A stretch of DNA of 64,000 bases from the NCBI GenBank assembly GCA_017303805.1, contig JAFLBQ010000008.1, positions 186,001 through 250,000 of the forward strand, given 5' to 3'. The notes beneath the pieces were generated by a model. That model searched no databases, was not told where the DNA came from, and saw nothing but the letters and a program-made list of their open reading frames with translations. Shown piece by piece: positions 19,401 through 26,911 of this stretch. A program made the position numbers and the translations under genes. Within the stretch, counting starts at the first letter, position 1, and the number at the start of each line of letters is the position of its first letter. This DNA comes from Cytophagales bacterium (GTDB taxonomy: Bacteria; Bacteroidota; Bacteroidia; Cytophagales; Cyclobacteriaceae).

Positions 19401-19759
19401 TCTGCATTAATGTCCACCGTGGTTACTCCGGTTTTCCATAATTCTCTGCCTTCTACACCCGCTTTTGCTGTAATATCTTCGAACGTAAAATCCCTTTTGT
19501 TGAGGAATAACCTGTTGGATACCATATTGCCAGTGAAATATAAATCGCACCAGCCATCATTATTAAAATCGGCTGCGGCTACACCGCCTCCATTATAGGC
19601 ATATTCGTAGTTCAGAATATTTACTGCAGCCGTTTCGATTAACGTATTTTCGAAATCAACAGGATGCAGTTGGGTAAATAAGTAGTTCGGTTTTGACTGG
19701 CACGCCAAAACGAGCAGGAGCGAAAAAACAAGTAAAGTGCGTTGTAGCAAGTGAGCCAT
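16409..19759 (-). CDS. Giant FG-GAP/VCBS and ASPIC/UnbV (CRTAC1-type) lipoprotein
   Basis: 1116 residues; lipoprotein signal with lipobox LLVLAC. Fourteen calcium-loop motifs of the form DxxxDGxxD/E are visible. Seven lie in the N-terminal half (from DFNNDGWCD near residue 64 to DLDNDGDLE near 490) and seven in the C-terminal half (from DVNGDGIDD near 663 to DFDGDGKLD near 1028). An ASPIC/UnbV-like domain lies between (about 530-600, YLTRGFQSAVDPVLHVGLG). Seven motifs per half suggests two integrin-like seven-bladed propellers (inference). Such proteins probably bind ligands or partners at the cell surface; no catalytic motif is seen. It follows the SusE gene after a 62-nt gap holding a perfect hairpin, and is translationally coupled to the amylase gene downstream. 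Confidence 0.85.
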   Translation of the reverse strand: MAHLLQRTLLVFSLLLVLACQSKPNYLFTQLHPVDFENTLIETAAVNILNYEYAYNGGGVAAADFNNDGWCDLYFTGNMVSNRLFLNKRDFTFEDITAKAGVEGRELWKTGVTTVDINADGWMDIYVCYSGPELGQSFSNQLFINNGAGPDGIPTFTDQAPAYGLDAPGTFSTQALFFDYDRDGDLDMILINHANHFFSPFVNTASLRSTRHPQFGNRLYRNDSPEGKILFTDVSEEAGIHGGGINFGLGVSVSDINNDGWPDLYISNDYEEQDFLYLNNRNGTFSNVTKTALGHFSRNGMGTDIADYNNDGLPDLVEVDMWPEDNFRQKLLKGPDDYNRYQLMLDSGFLHQQMRNTLQVNTGITENGVPVFSEIGQLAGIAATDWSWAPLFADLDNDGLKDLFISNGYLRDFTSMDFLKFTVEEARAKAVQRGEQLNVVELVSKMASTKTTDYAFRNAGDLTFENVTHSWGLSTSNLSFGATYADLDNDGDLELITNNTNEPATIWKSNSERINNRNYLAIELEGPINNPVGIGSKVYVQTPAHTQLIEQYLTRGFQSAVDPVLHVGLGNNTTATIRIVWPDGLISEVNQVTANQKIKLKYDHAVQPVSAVQDFDKLFTEITSATDVQFVHTENKFVDFDREPLLPVQPSRRGPALATADVNGDGIDDFYLGGAIGQSGMLYLSKLSGKFGLAPAQPWSEDKNQEDVSAVFFDADGDGDLDLFVVSGGNEYANGSAMQDDRLYLNDGRGTFKKTPPGSIVADHASGSCVAVADYDQDGDLDLFVGGASVPGNFPFASPGAILRNDTDRKTGTIKFTVATHDVNPELRAPGIVTDAVWTDFNKDGWPDLIVVGEWMPVRFFENNKGKLVELILPQQDQLHGLWCRVVAADLDNDGDEDIIVGNAGANLPWKVSPAAPLKLLYGDFDADGKTDPLMAFTVAGNLYPVPSRDELLRQLPFLKKKFISYDSYARATMSEILDATQLAQNFQLQVTTLQSVILENVGSGFNRVDLPNEAQFSSLSGISIFDFDGDGKLDILTAGNYYPYSTQWGPADASKGLLLKATTGVKFTPVPWSLTGFYAPGDVRNMKLLSGKQNDKFIILARNNDSISMFKVATR

Positions 19760-19769
19760 ATTAAAAACG

Positions 19770-19799
19770 AAAAATTCAGGAGTTTCCTCCTGAATTTTT
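19770..19799. terminator. Perfect 13-bp hairpin between susE and the downstream enzymes
   Basis: AAAAATTCAGGAG and CTCCTGAATTTTT are perfect inverted arms around the 4-nt loop TTTC. The T5 end makes it a symmetric terminator or attenuator. It lies inside the PUL, 22 nt after the susE stop, so partial termination or mRNA 3'-end protection of susCDE is likely (inference). Confidence 0.75.
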
Positions 19800-19821
19800 C
19801 AAAACAACAATTAAACAAAAC

Positions 19822-21231
19822 CTATTCCAGTGCAACCGTTTTTGCGGTTATGTTAACGGTAACTTTGCGAGACCCCGAGGTGCCCACGTAGCGGAGATTG
19901 CTATCGCCATCGTTGGCGTTTACAAAATCCGGATGTACTGTAGTAAAATACGGGTAATTATAAGAGGTCGGGCCCCAGTCGGCTTGGGCAAAGAAACGGA
20001 ATGCTTCACCGCTTACAAAATTTGCTGTTGCTTCAAACACACCGGGGCTCTTGTACGTCATTTGAATGCTTACGCCTTGGCCGGGTTTATCCCAACCACC
20101 AATACCGGCACCGGTCATGTACATTACAGGCAGTGGCGGATCGCCCAGCGTTACCGTTTTTTCATTTATGTCAATTGTTACTTTCTTTGAACCCGATTCG
20201 CCTACTACCCGGAAATTCAAATCCCCATCATTTGCATTTTCAAAAAAGTTGGGTACCCCACCGGTAAAAAATGGATAGTTATACGATACCGGCCCCCAGT
20301 TAGCCTGGCCAAAGAAGCGGAAGGTTTGCCCGCTTACAAAATTTGCATCTGCTTGAAATTTGCCGGGCTTGAGATAGGTCATTTTAATACTTACACCGGT
20401 GCCGGGTTGATCCCAACCACCAATACCGGCCCCAGTGATGTACATCACGGGTTCTTCAACTGCTGCCGCTGTAACCGTCTTCGCATTCAAATCAACCCCC
20501 ACCCGGTACCAGCCAGAAGCTCCGTTTACACGCAGGTTGGAGTCGCCATCGTTGCCGTTAACAAACACAGGCGATACCGTTGTAAAATAAGGGAAGTTGT
20601 ACGATACCGGCCCCCAGTCTAATTGGGCAAACCATCTGAACGTTTCGCCATTAGTAAAGTAGGTAACTGTTTCATACTTTCTAAACTCGGTACTTTGCCA
20701 TTCTACTGCTTTGTCAGGCCAAGGACCCCAGCCATTCAAACCCGCACCCATACCCCAAATGGGGGGGAAGCTGGTTGCGTAGGCTGTAAGTGTTAGGGTT
20801 ACTTTGTTAGAGTAAACCGTTGCTACGTGGCTGTTCACATTAGAGACTACCCGAATCTCTACAGAGGTTGCTTCTTCAGGAACCAAGCCCAACCCTAAGA
20901 GAATATCATTTACTGCGCCCACATTGAGTGACGCCTGCAATGCAGTAGTGGAAGCAAGCGTAACCGCATTGGCAAAATTATTACCTGCTTTATCTGCTTG
21001 CAGGGTATAATTTACTGCAGCAGCAAACCCGTAATCGGGAGCAGTCCAGTTAATGGTTGCAAAGTTTTGATCTTTGATAGCCGAAGTAAGCACAAACGCT
21101 GTTGTAGCAGGCGTTTGCAAGTTGTTGGGGCTCACTTCCGATTTAACAACCGCTTTTACAGAATCATCTTCGCATGCAGTGAAGATACTCGTTATTAAAA
21201 GCGCGCTTAAAAAAAGCTTTAACGTCTTCAT
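19822..21231 (-). CDS. susE: SusE/SusF-like glycan-binding outer-membrane lipoprotein
   Basis: 469 residues; lipobox IFTAC places the Cys near residue 20, followed by the acidic CEDD typical of surface export in Bacteroidota. An N-terminal SusE-type Ig domain (FVLTSAIKDQNFATINW) is followed by three tandem modules of about 105 residues starting near 157, 264 and 369. Each begins GAGxxGW, contains FRxFxQxxWGPxSYNxPxF and ends in a DGDxNxR loop plus a KTV strand. By analogy to SusE/SusF the Trp/Tyr residues would stack on glucans. Modules two and three are close duplicates, also at DNA level. It directly follows susD with a 26-nt gap and would present glycans to SusCD. Confidence 0.85.
   Translation of the reverse strand: MKTLKLFLSALLITSIFTACEDDSVKAVVKSEVSPNNLQTPATTAFVLTSAIKDQNFATINWTAPDYGFAAAVNYTLQADKAGNNFANAVTLASTTALQASLNVGAVNDILLGLGLVPEEATSVEIRVVSNVNSHVATVYSNKVTLTLTAYATSFPPIWGMGAGLNGWGPWPDKAVEWQSTEFRKYETVTYFTNGETFRWFAQLDWGPVSYNFPYFTTVSPVFVNGNDGDSNLRVNGASGWYRVGVDLNAKTVTAAAVEEPVMYITGAGIGGWDQPGTGVSIKMTYLKPGKFQADANFVSGQTFRFFGQANWGPVSYNYPFFTGGVPNFFENANDGDLNFRVVGESGSKKVTIDINEKTVTLGDPPLPVMYMTGAGIGGWDKPGQGVSIQMTYKSPGVFEATANFVSGEAFRFFAQADWGPTSYNYPYFTTVHPDFVNANDGDSNLRYVGTSGSRKVTVNITAKTVALE
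19830..20450 (-). repeat. Recently duplicated coding repeat inside the SusE-like gene
   Basis: The DNA around 20083-20123 and 20401-20441 matches with about four differences in 41 bases, including the shared string CCCAACCACCAATACCGG. This shows that modules two and three arose by a fairly recent duplication or are kept alike by recombination. Confidence 0.65.
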
Positions 21232-21257
21232 AGGTAATCGTTTTTTAAATCAGCTAT

Positions 21258-22811
21258 TTAATATCCTGTGTTTTGTGATAAGTTCGGATTCGAAGCCCTA
21301 TCGGCCGAAGGAATTGGAAATAATACCCGGTGCGCACCAATGGCCGTGCCGGCAGCCTCGCCACCTTTCCAGGGCCACAAATAGGTGCTGCCTGTATATT
21401 TACCAAACCGGATCAAATCCGTTCTGCGATGGGCTTCCCAATACAATTCGCGGGCACGCTCATCTAAAATGAAATCAAGTGTTAGTTGTCCTGCTGTAAT
21501 GGCACCTGGTGCAGTGCCTGCAACTACATCGGCTGTTCGGGTACGGATCGCATTCACATATCCAAGAGCCGTAGTTGCATCACCACCGCTACCGCCTCTC
21601 AATACTGCCTCGGCATACATCAGGTATGCATCGGCTAGCCGGAACATGGGAAAGTCAGTATCCTGAAATGAAGGATTGCTTCCGGGCGCACCACCCGAGG
21701 TAACGTTTCTGAATTTAAAGATGCCATATCCCTGCGAAGCGTTATTAACTGCCTGAATCTCCAATGCCTGCCCTTTGTCTTCTTTGGCAAATAAGGCCCG
21801 GGCCTCGTTGGCGTTGGTAAACTTCCCTACAAATGCCGAAGTGGTTCTAAGGCCCGACCAACCTCCGTTGCCGGTGTTTCCATAAATCATAACATTAACC
21901 GCATCGTATGCCTGCGATTTAGTTCCATCAAAAAGTTGTGAAAAAATTATTTCCGGACTGGTGTGATTATCAGCTAAGAAGTTATTGAGGTAAGCTGGTG
22001 CCAGGTTGTAGCCTGCTGCAATTACCTCATTAAGCTGGGTGATCGCCTCGGTATATTTTGGTTGCCCGATATAAACCTCGGCATTGAGATACAGCTTGGC
22101 CAATAACATGGCGCAGGCAGCTTTGTCGGCCCGGCCATATTCAAAACGCGGTGCACCCATTAGCGGCTTAATCTCCAAAAGCTCACTTTCAACAAAAGCA
22201 TACAATTCACTTCTGCTTTTTTCGGGTGGAAAGTACGCGCCCGGCAAATCGTTTTCGGTAACAAACGGCATTTTGCCATATAGATCCAACCCATAGTAAT
22301 ACGCCAGCGCACGCAGAAAGCGGGCTTCTGTGTGAAACTTCAGAATATCTGCATCGGACAATTTACCGGAAGTAGCGCGCATATATTCGTTGGTTAATGC
22401 GGCCACATTCATAATACGGGCATACAAAGCCGTTGGAATAATATCGGCTGGTGTCCAGGTATTATAGTGCAGATTAAAAATGGTTCCGTTGGCATCGTTC
22501 GGATAAGACCACACGGCTTCATCAGTAGTTAATTCCTGCATGTTCCACAGCGAACGGATAAAACAACTGAACCCTTCATCCACACCGGCTACATCGCCCG
22601 CTCCGGCCGGCCCCTGCTGGCCGGTGAGTGCAAACGTAGCATATAGTTTTGCCAATCCGGCTTTATAGGATTGCGTATCGGAGTACACGTTAGCCGAGGT
22701 GGTAACCGTTGTATCCAATGGCGTTACATTCAAATCATTCAGACAAGACATCATTAAAAATGTTAATGCGGCCCCTGAAATGACAATCGATTTATTTCTT
22801 AAGTTTTTCAT
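21258..22811 (-). CDS. susD: SusD/RagB family nutrient-binding lipoprotein
   Basis: 517 residues; lipobox LMMSC with Cys near residue 23. The SusD pattern is clear: N-terminal LNDLNVTPLD, TPR-like helices (RFLRALAYYYGLDLYGKMPFV), DFPMFRLADAYLMYAEAVLR, and C-terminal LDFILDERARELYWEAHRR with the late DLIRFGKY. SusD forms the lid over its SusC transporter on the outer membrane and captures oligosaccharides. It lies 20 nt after susC. The family assignment is sure, but the sugar is not: the PUL carries both galactan-type and starch-type enzymes. Confidence 0.95.
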   Translation of the reverse strand: MKNLRNKSIVISGAALTFLMMSCLNDLNVTPLDTTVTTSANVYSDTQSYKAGLAKLYATFALTGQQGPAGAGDVAGVDEGFSCFIRSLWNMQELTTDEAVWSYPNDANGTIFNLHYNTWTPADIIPTALYARIMNVAALTNEYMRATSGKLSDADILKFHTEARFLRALAYYYGLDLYGKMPFVTENDLPGAYFPPEKSRSELYAFVESELLEIKPLMGAPRFEYGRADKAACAMLLAKLYLNAEVYIGQPKYTEAITQLNEVIAAGYNLAPAYLNNFLADNHTSPEIIFSQLFDGTKSQAYDAVNVMIYGNTGNGGWSGLRTTSAFVGKFTNANEARALFAKEDKGQALEIQAVNNASQGYGIFKFRNVTSGGAPGSNPSFQDTDFPMFRLADAYLMYAEAVLRGGSGGDATTALGYVNAIRTRTADVVAGTAPGAITAGQLTLDFILDERARELYWEAHRRTDLIRFGKYTGSTYLWPWKGGEAAGTAIGAHRVLFPIPSADRASNPNLSQNTGY

Positions 22812-22831
22812 ACCTCCGTATTTCTCTTTAC

Positions 22832-25765
22832 TTAAAATGTTACATTCAAACCTAACAAAAACGTACGCGGGCGTGGATAGATGTTGTTATCAATACCACT
22901 GGTTGATTCAGGATCGATGCCTTTGTATTTTGTAATCACAAACGCATTTTGAACCGTTAGACTTAATCGGGCTTTTAAACCCTGCTTCACCAAATCCTGG
23001 AAGTTATAGCCAACGCTCATATTGTCCATTTTGAAGAACGAGGCATTTTGAACGAAGTAGTCAGAAAATACCTGTTGGCCTACAAAGCCGGCATCGGTAA
23101 TCATGCTGGGCACATTGCGGAAATGTTGCTGTGTGTAAACTCCATTGTAATATGCATAGCCAGCCTCTACGTTGTTGTAGAGGTAATTTCCAATACTAAA
23201 CCGCGATGCAAAAGCAAAATCAATTTGTTTATAAGTTCCTCTGGAGTTGAGGCCAATCAGATAATCGGCCACCGGGCGATGGAAGTGATACTTGTTGGCT
23301 TCGGTTGCTGCAGGGCCGCTGCCACCCGAGCGATTTACATAAAGGCCTTCGACCGGTTTTCCGTTGCCATCGTACACTTGTTGATATACATAATACGAAG
23401 AAGCCGGCAACCCTACGCGGTGGTTTTGTACAAAGGCACCTACCCCCACATTGCCTAAAAATACCCCGGGATAAGTTGGATCATCGGTTAGATTAAGCTT
23501 GGTAATGGTGCTGTTAATGCTTGTAAAGTTGGTTCCTATAATCCACGTAAAATCCTTCTTGCTCACTGCCGCGTAATTCAAGGTTATTTCCAAACCCTGG
23601 TTTTTCATACTTCCTACATTGGTGGTTAAGAAATTAGAGAAGTTAACCCCGTTAGGAATACCGATGTTATTCAACAAGTCCTTTGTGTCTTTTTGAAAGA
23701 GTTCAATGGATCCCGTTAGTTTATCATTTAAGATTCCAAAATCGATACCCACATTATAGGTAGTTGTTTCCTCCCATTTCAGGTTTTTATCATACGCTTC
23801 TGGCCGCAGGGTGTGGTAAAAAGTATTACCGAGTTGATATTGTGCCTGATCGTTAGAGGATCGGTACAAGGGCAGGTATTGGTAGTACGCGCCTATGTCT
23901 TGCTGGCCTGTAACACCATATCCTACTCTCAATTTCAAATCAGAGATAGCTGACACATTTTTAAGAAATTCTTCGTCTTTGATTTTCCACGCCAGGGCCG
24001 CAGAGGGGAACAACCCCCACCGGTTTTCAGGTGCTACTGTAGAGGTACCATCATTCCGCAAGGTGGCAGTGAGCAGATACTTTCCATTGAGAGTATAATT
24101 GAGTCTCCCAAAGAAAGAGATAAGATAGTTCTCGCTGGGCGTGGGCGGGTTATCCACTACTTGCACTGCATTTTCGTTGCGGGTATCACGCACGCGATAA
24201 AAATGTTGCCAGCCATAGCCACCGGTTAAATCAATTTTATGAATGCCTATTTGCTTTGAGTAGTTCAGATAGAAATCCAATAATTCAGATTTGTTTTTAC
24301 CGGTGTAAGTATTGTTTCTACCGGTTAAGGTACCTGTGCTGTGAATAAACCCAGAAGCAAGCGGTGCCCGATTATACCCTTCGGTTGAAGAAACATCCAT
24401 ACCAAGATTAAGTACAGCTTTTAAATCCCGTAAAAACGGAAGTTTATATTCTATTTGAGCATTGCCAATAAAGCGCTTGTTGGTTCCCTGATTGTCTGTT
24501 TGCTCCAGCATGGCTACGGGGTTCGAGTTACCGGTAACCACTCCTTTGCTTAGCCAACTAAAGAAACCACCATAGGTTTCATTGCCATCGCGAATAGGCT
24601 GCGTGGGGTCAAACGAAATAGCATTGCCAATAGCGCCTTCGTCTCCAAAGTTAGAAACCGCCCGGCTTGCTTTGGCGCTTAGATTTATTTTCAGATCGCC
24701 ATCTAAAAAAGTGGGCGTTAGATTTAGATTAACAGAATGCCGCTGCATGCTGGTGGTTTTTAATATCCCCTGCTGATCGGTATAGCCGTAAGAAACCCGG
24801 TATGGAAGAAATTTGTAGGTACCGGCCGCATTCAAATTATGATCGTGCGAAAAAGAGTTGCGGAAAATTTCACGTTGCCAATTGGTATTGGCATTACCTA
24901 ACAGATTTAATGCTGCCGGTGTAATTCCAAATGTACCCTGACTGTTAAGATCATTTACCAGGGCCCTGTATTCATCGCCCGATAAAACATCTACGTACTT
25001 AACCGGAGTAGCTATGGATGTGTTGCCATTGTAATTCCACTGAACTTTGCCGGCCTTTCCCTTTTTGGTTGTAATGATAATAACCCCATTAGAGGCCCGC
25101 GAGCCGTAAATAGCCGTTGCCGAAGCGTCTTTCAATACGGTAAAGGTTTCAATGTCGTTCGGGTTTAAGGATGCCAGTGGATTGGCAATTCCTCCGGGGT
25201 CGGTTCCATCTACTGGAAATCCATCAATAACAATTAACGGGTTGTTGCTTGCAGTTAGCGAAGATCCACCTCGAATGCGGATTTGAGACCCGGCACCGGG
25301 CGCACCACTACCGGAAATAACTGAAACCCCCGCTAAGCGACCGGTAAGTAAATCCTGGGGCGACATTAACACCCCTTTGTTGAAATCCTTATTGGAAATA
25401 GCTGTAACCGCACCGGTAACATCTGCCTTTTGAACTTCTCCATACCCAACCACCACAATTTCCTGCAGGGCTGTTACGTCCGTCTGCATAGAAATGTTGA
25501 TTACCGACTGAGAGTTCACTGCAACCTCCTGGGTAGCGTACCCGATATAGGAGATTATCAGTACCGCATCGTTACCCACCGATAGGGAGAAGTCCCCATT
25601 TACGTTGGTAGTAGTACCCAAGTTGGTACCTTTTACCAAAATGTTAGCACCGGGTATGCCTTGGCCATCATCCGCGGCAGTTACTTTTCCGGTAACTACC
25701 CGGGTTTGCCCTAAAGACACCACCGCTGCGCTTAGAAATGCCAAAAGCAGTAGATTTTTAATCAT
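22832..25765 (-). CDS. susC: SusC/RagA TonB-linked outer-membrane glycan transporter
   Basis: 977 residues with signal peptide MIKNLLLLAFLSAAVVSLGQ. A carboxypeptidase-like beta domain follows (VTGKVTAADDGQGIPGANI), then the TonB-box region EIVVVGYGEVQKADVTGAV, the plug (LAGVSVISGSGAPGAGSQIR, then IYGSRASNGVIIITTKKGK) and a large TonB-dependent beta-barrel ending in a Phe (LLGLNVTF), as needed for barrel assembly. It imports oligosaccharides using TonB energy together with SusD. It is the first gene after a 180-nt gap that holds a promoter-like box and a LacI-like dyad, so it probably starts its own transcript. There is no N-terminal STN domain, so anti-sigma-type signalling is unlikely; the HTCS is the probable sensor. 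Confidence 0.96.
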   Translation of the reverse strand: MIKNLLLLAFLSAAVVSLGQTRVVTGKVTAADDGQGIPGANILVKGTNLGTTTNVNGDFSLSVGNDAVLIISYIGYATQEVAVNSQSVINISMQTDVTALQEIVVVGYGEVQKADVTGAVTAISNKDFNKGVLMSPQDLLTGRLAGVSVISGSGAPGAGSQIRIRGGSSLTASNNPLIVIDGFPVDGTDPGGIANPLASLNPNDIETFTVLKDASATAIYGSRASNGVIIITTKKGKAGKVQWNYNGNTSIATPVKYVDVLSGDEYRALVNDLNSQGTFGITPAALNLLGNANTNWQREIFRNSFSHDHNLNAAGTYKFLPYRVSYGYTDQQGILKTTSMQRHSVNLNLTPTFLDGDLKINLSAKASRAVSNFGDEGAIGNAISFDPTQPIRDGNETYGGFFSWLSKGVVTGNSNPVAMLEQTDNQGTNKRFIGNAQIEYKLPFLRDLKAVLNLGMDVSSTEGYNRAPLASGFIHSTGTLTGRNNTYTGKNKSELLDFYLNYSKQIGIHKIDLTGGYGWQHFYRVRDTRNENAVQVVDNPPTPSENYLISFFGRLNYTLNGKYLLTATLRNDGTSTVAPENRWGLFPSAALAWKIKDEEFLKNVSAISDLKLRVGYGVTGQQDIGAYYQYLPLYRSSNDQAQYQLGNTFYHTLRPEAYDKNLKWEETTTYNVGIDFGILNDKLTGSIELFQKDTKDLLNNIGIPNGVNFSNFLTTNVGSMKNQGLEITLNYAAVSKKDFTWIIGTNFTSINSTITKLNLTDDPTYPGVFLGNVGVGAFVQNHRVGLPASSYYVYQQVYDGNGKPVEGLYVNRSGGSGPAATEANKYHFHRPVADYLIGLNSRGTYKQIDFAFASRFSIGNYLYNNVEAGYAYYNGVYTQQHFRNVPSMITDAGFVGQQVFSDYFVQNASFFKMDNMSVGYNFQDLVKQGLKARLSLTVQNAFVITKYKGIDPESTSGIDNNIYPRPRTFLLGLNVTF

Positions 25766-25809
25766 AAACCGAATTGTTTTAAAGTGTGTGTTTTGAAATT
25801 TCGAATCGT

Positions 25810-25817
25810 CAAAATTA
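25810..25817 (-). promoter_or_regulatory. Probable -7 box of the susC promoter
   Basis: TAATTTTG on the minus strand matches TAnnTTTG exactly, 45 nt upstream of the susC ATG. A weak TTTTC lies about 15 nt further upstream in place of TTTG. Confidence 0.5.
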
Positions 25818-25873
25818 TTTACAAATAGCGCGGAAAATGAGCAGAAATCCTTCAGAAATTAAGAATGTTCTTA

Positions 25874-25900
25874 CGTAATCGTTTGCTGAAACGATTGCAA
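25874..25900. promoter_or_regulatory. LacI/GalR-operator-like dyad upstream of susC
   Basis: AATCGTTT and AAACGATT are perfect 8-bp inverted arms around GCTG (25877-25896). Read on the minus strand it is two adjacent 12-mers, GCAATCGTTTCA and GCAAACGATTAC, each close to the LacI-type consensus GCAAACGTTTGC. It lies about 60 nt upstream of the proposed susC -7 box. No LacI-family gene is in the window. Confidence 0.55.
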
Positions 25901-25945
25901 AGAAAAAAATACCCAAAAAAGTTGTGGTGAAAATTTATCGGCCGT

Positions 25946-26911
25946 TTATGGTTTGTGCGGTTTTTGAACCGGTTCTGTAAACAAATTGGCAGGAACACCC
26001 CGTACGCCAGAATTTAAACTAAACAGCGCTCCACTTAGCGGGTATTGATCTAAAATTTCGGGTTTAACCCAAGCGCGGGCAGTGGTTATATATAGTGTTT
26101 CGAGATTTTTACCTCCAAATGCACACGAAGTAACATGCGGAGCCGGCACCGTAATTTTTTGCATCAACTGTCCTGTTAAAGGGTCGTAGCGCCCTACTCC
26201 ATAACCACCCCATAGCGCAACCCACAGTTTATCTTCCGCATCAATAGCCATTCCATCGGGGGCACCCAAGGAGCGTGGAATAGTTATCACTATCCTTCGG
26301 TTCGAAATTTTTCCGGTGTGGTTGTCGTAATCAAATGCCTGCACCGTTTGGGTTGGCGTATCGTTGTAATACATAGTTTTCCGGTCGCTGGTCCAAACTA
26401 TTCCATTCGAAATGGAAACGCTATCCAACATGGTGTGGATTCCGTCTTTATCGAAACGATAAAGTGACGCTCCGCGCCTGCGTGAGTCAAGCGCTAATGA
26501 ACCAACCCAAAATCTTCCAGCCGGATCGCACTTTCCATCATTTAGCCGAAGCAACGTGTCGGGCAATGGGTTAACAAGTAATTCCGTTTTACCGGTTTGC
26601 GTATCGAGTTTATAAATTCCCCTTTGAAGACCAACCAAGGCACCGCGGCCTTGCATAGGTACAATCGTGCCCACACGCTGCCCCACAGAAAGCGATCGGT
26701 TTTGTTTTGTTTCGGGGTTGTACACATGTACCTGCTTGTCTTCTATGTCAACCCAATAAAGTCTGTTTTCTGTTGGATGCCACAGAGCGCCCTCACCCAA
26801 ATTGGCTCTTGCATCCAACTCCAGTTGCGCTTCTTGCATAAAAAAATTCTTTTCGGATTTGGCAAAGCCAGTCAGCCCCACCACTGCCAGTAAAAGGTAA
26901 AAACTTTTCAT
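25946..26911 (-). CDS. SMP-30/gluconolactonase-family protein, secreted
   Basis: 321 residues with signal peptide (MKSFYLLLAVVGLTGFAKS). SMP-30/Gluconolaconase/LRE motifs are present: metal-ligand Glu in NLGEGALWHP, Asn in RLNDGKCDPAGRFWVG, and SNGIVWTSDRKTMYYNDT carrying the Asn/Asp ligands, then GAPDGMAIDAEDKLWVALW. The family is a six-bladed propeller hydrolysing sugar lactones with Ca2+ or Zn2+. Here it probably processes an oxidised sugar released by the PUL (inference). Its ATG overlaps the stop of the upstream glycosidase by 1 nt (TAATG). Confidence 0.88.
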   Translation of the reverse strand: MKSFYLLLAVVGLTGFAKSEKNFFMQEAQLELDARANLGEGALWHPTENRLYWVDIEDKQVHVYNPETKQNRSLSVGQRVGTIVPMQGRGALVGLQRGIYKLDTQTGKTELLVNPLPDTLLRLNDGKCDPAGRFWVGSLALDSRRRGASLYRFDKDGIHTMLDSVSISNGIVWTSDRKTMYYNDTPTQTVQAFDYDNHTGKISNRRIVITIPRSLGAPDGMAIDAEDKLWVALWGGYGVGRYDPLTGQLMQKITVPAPHVTSCAFGGKNLETLYITTARAWVKPEILDQYPLSGALFSLNSGVRGVPANLFTEPVQKPHKP

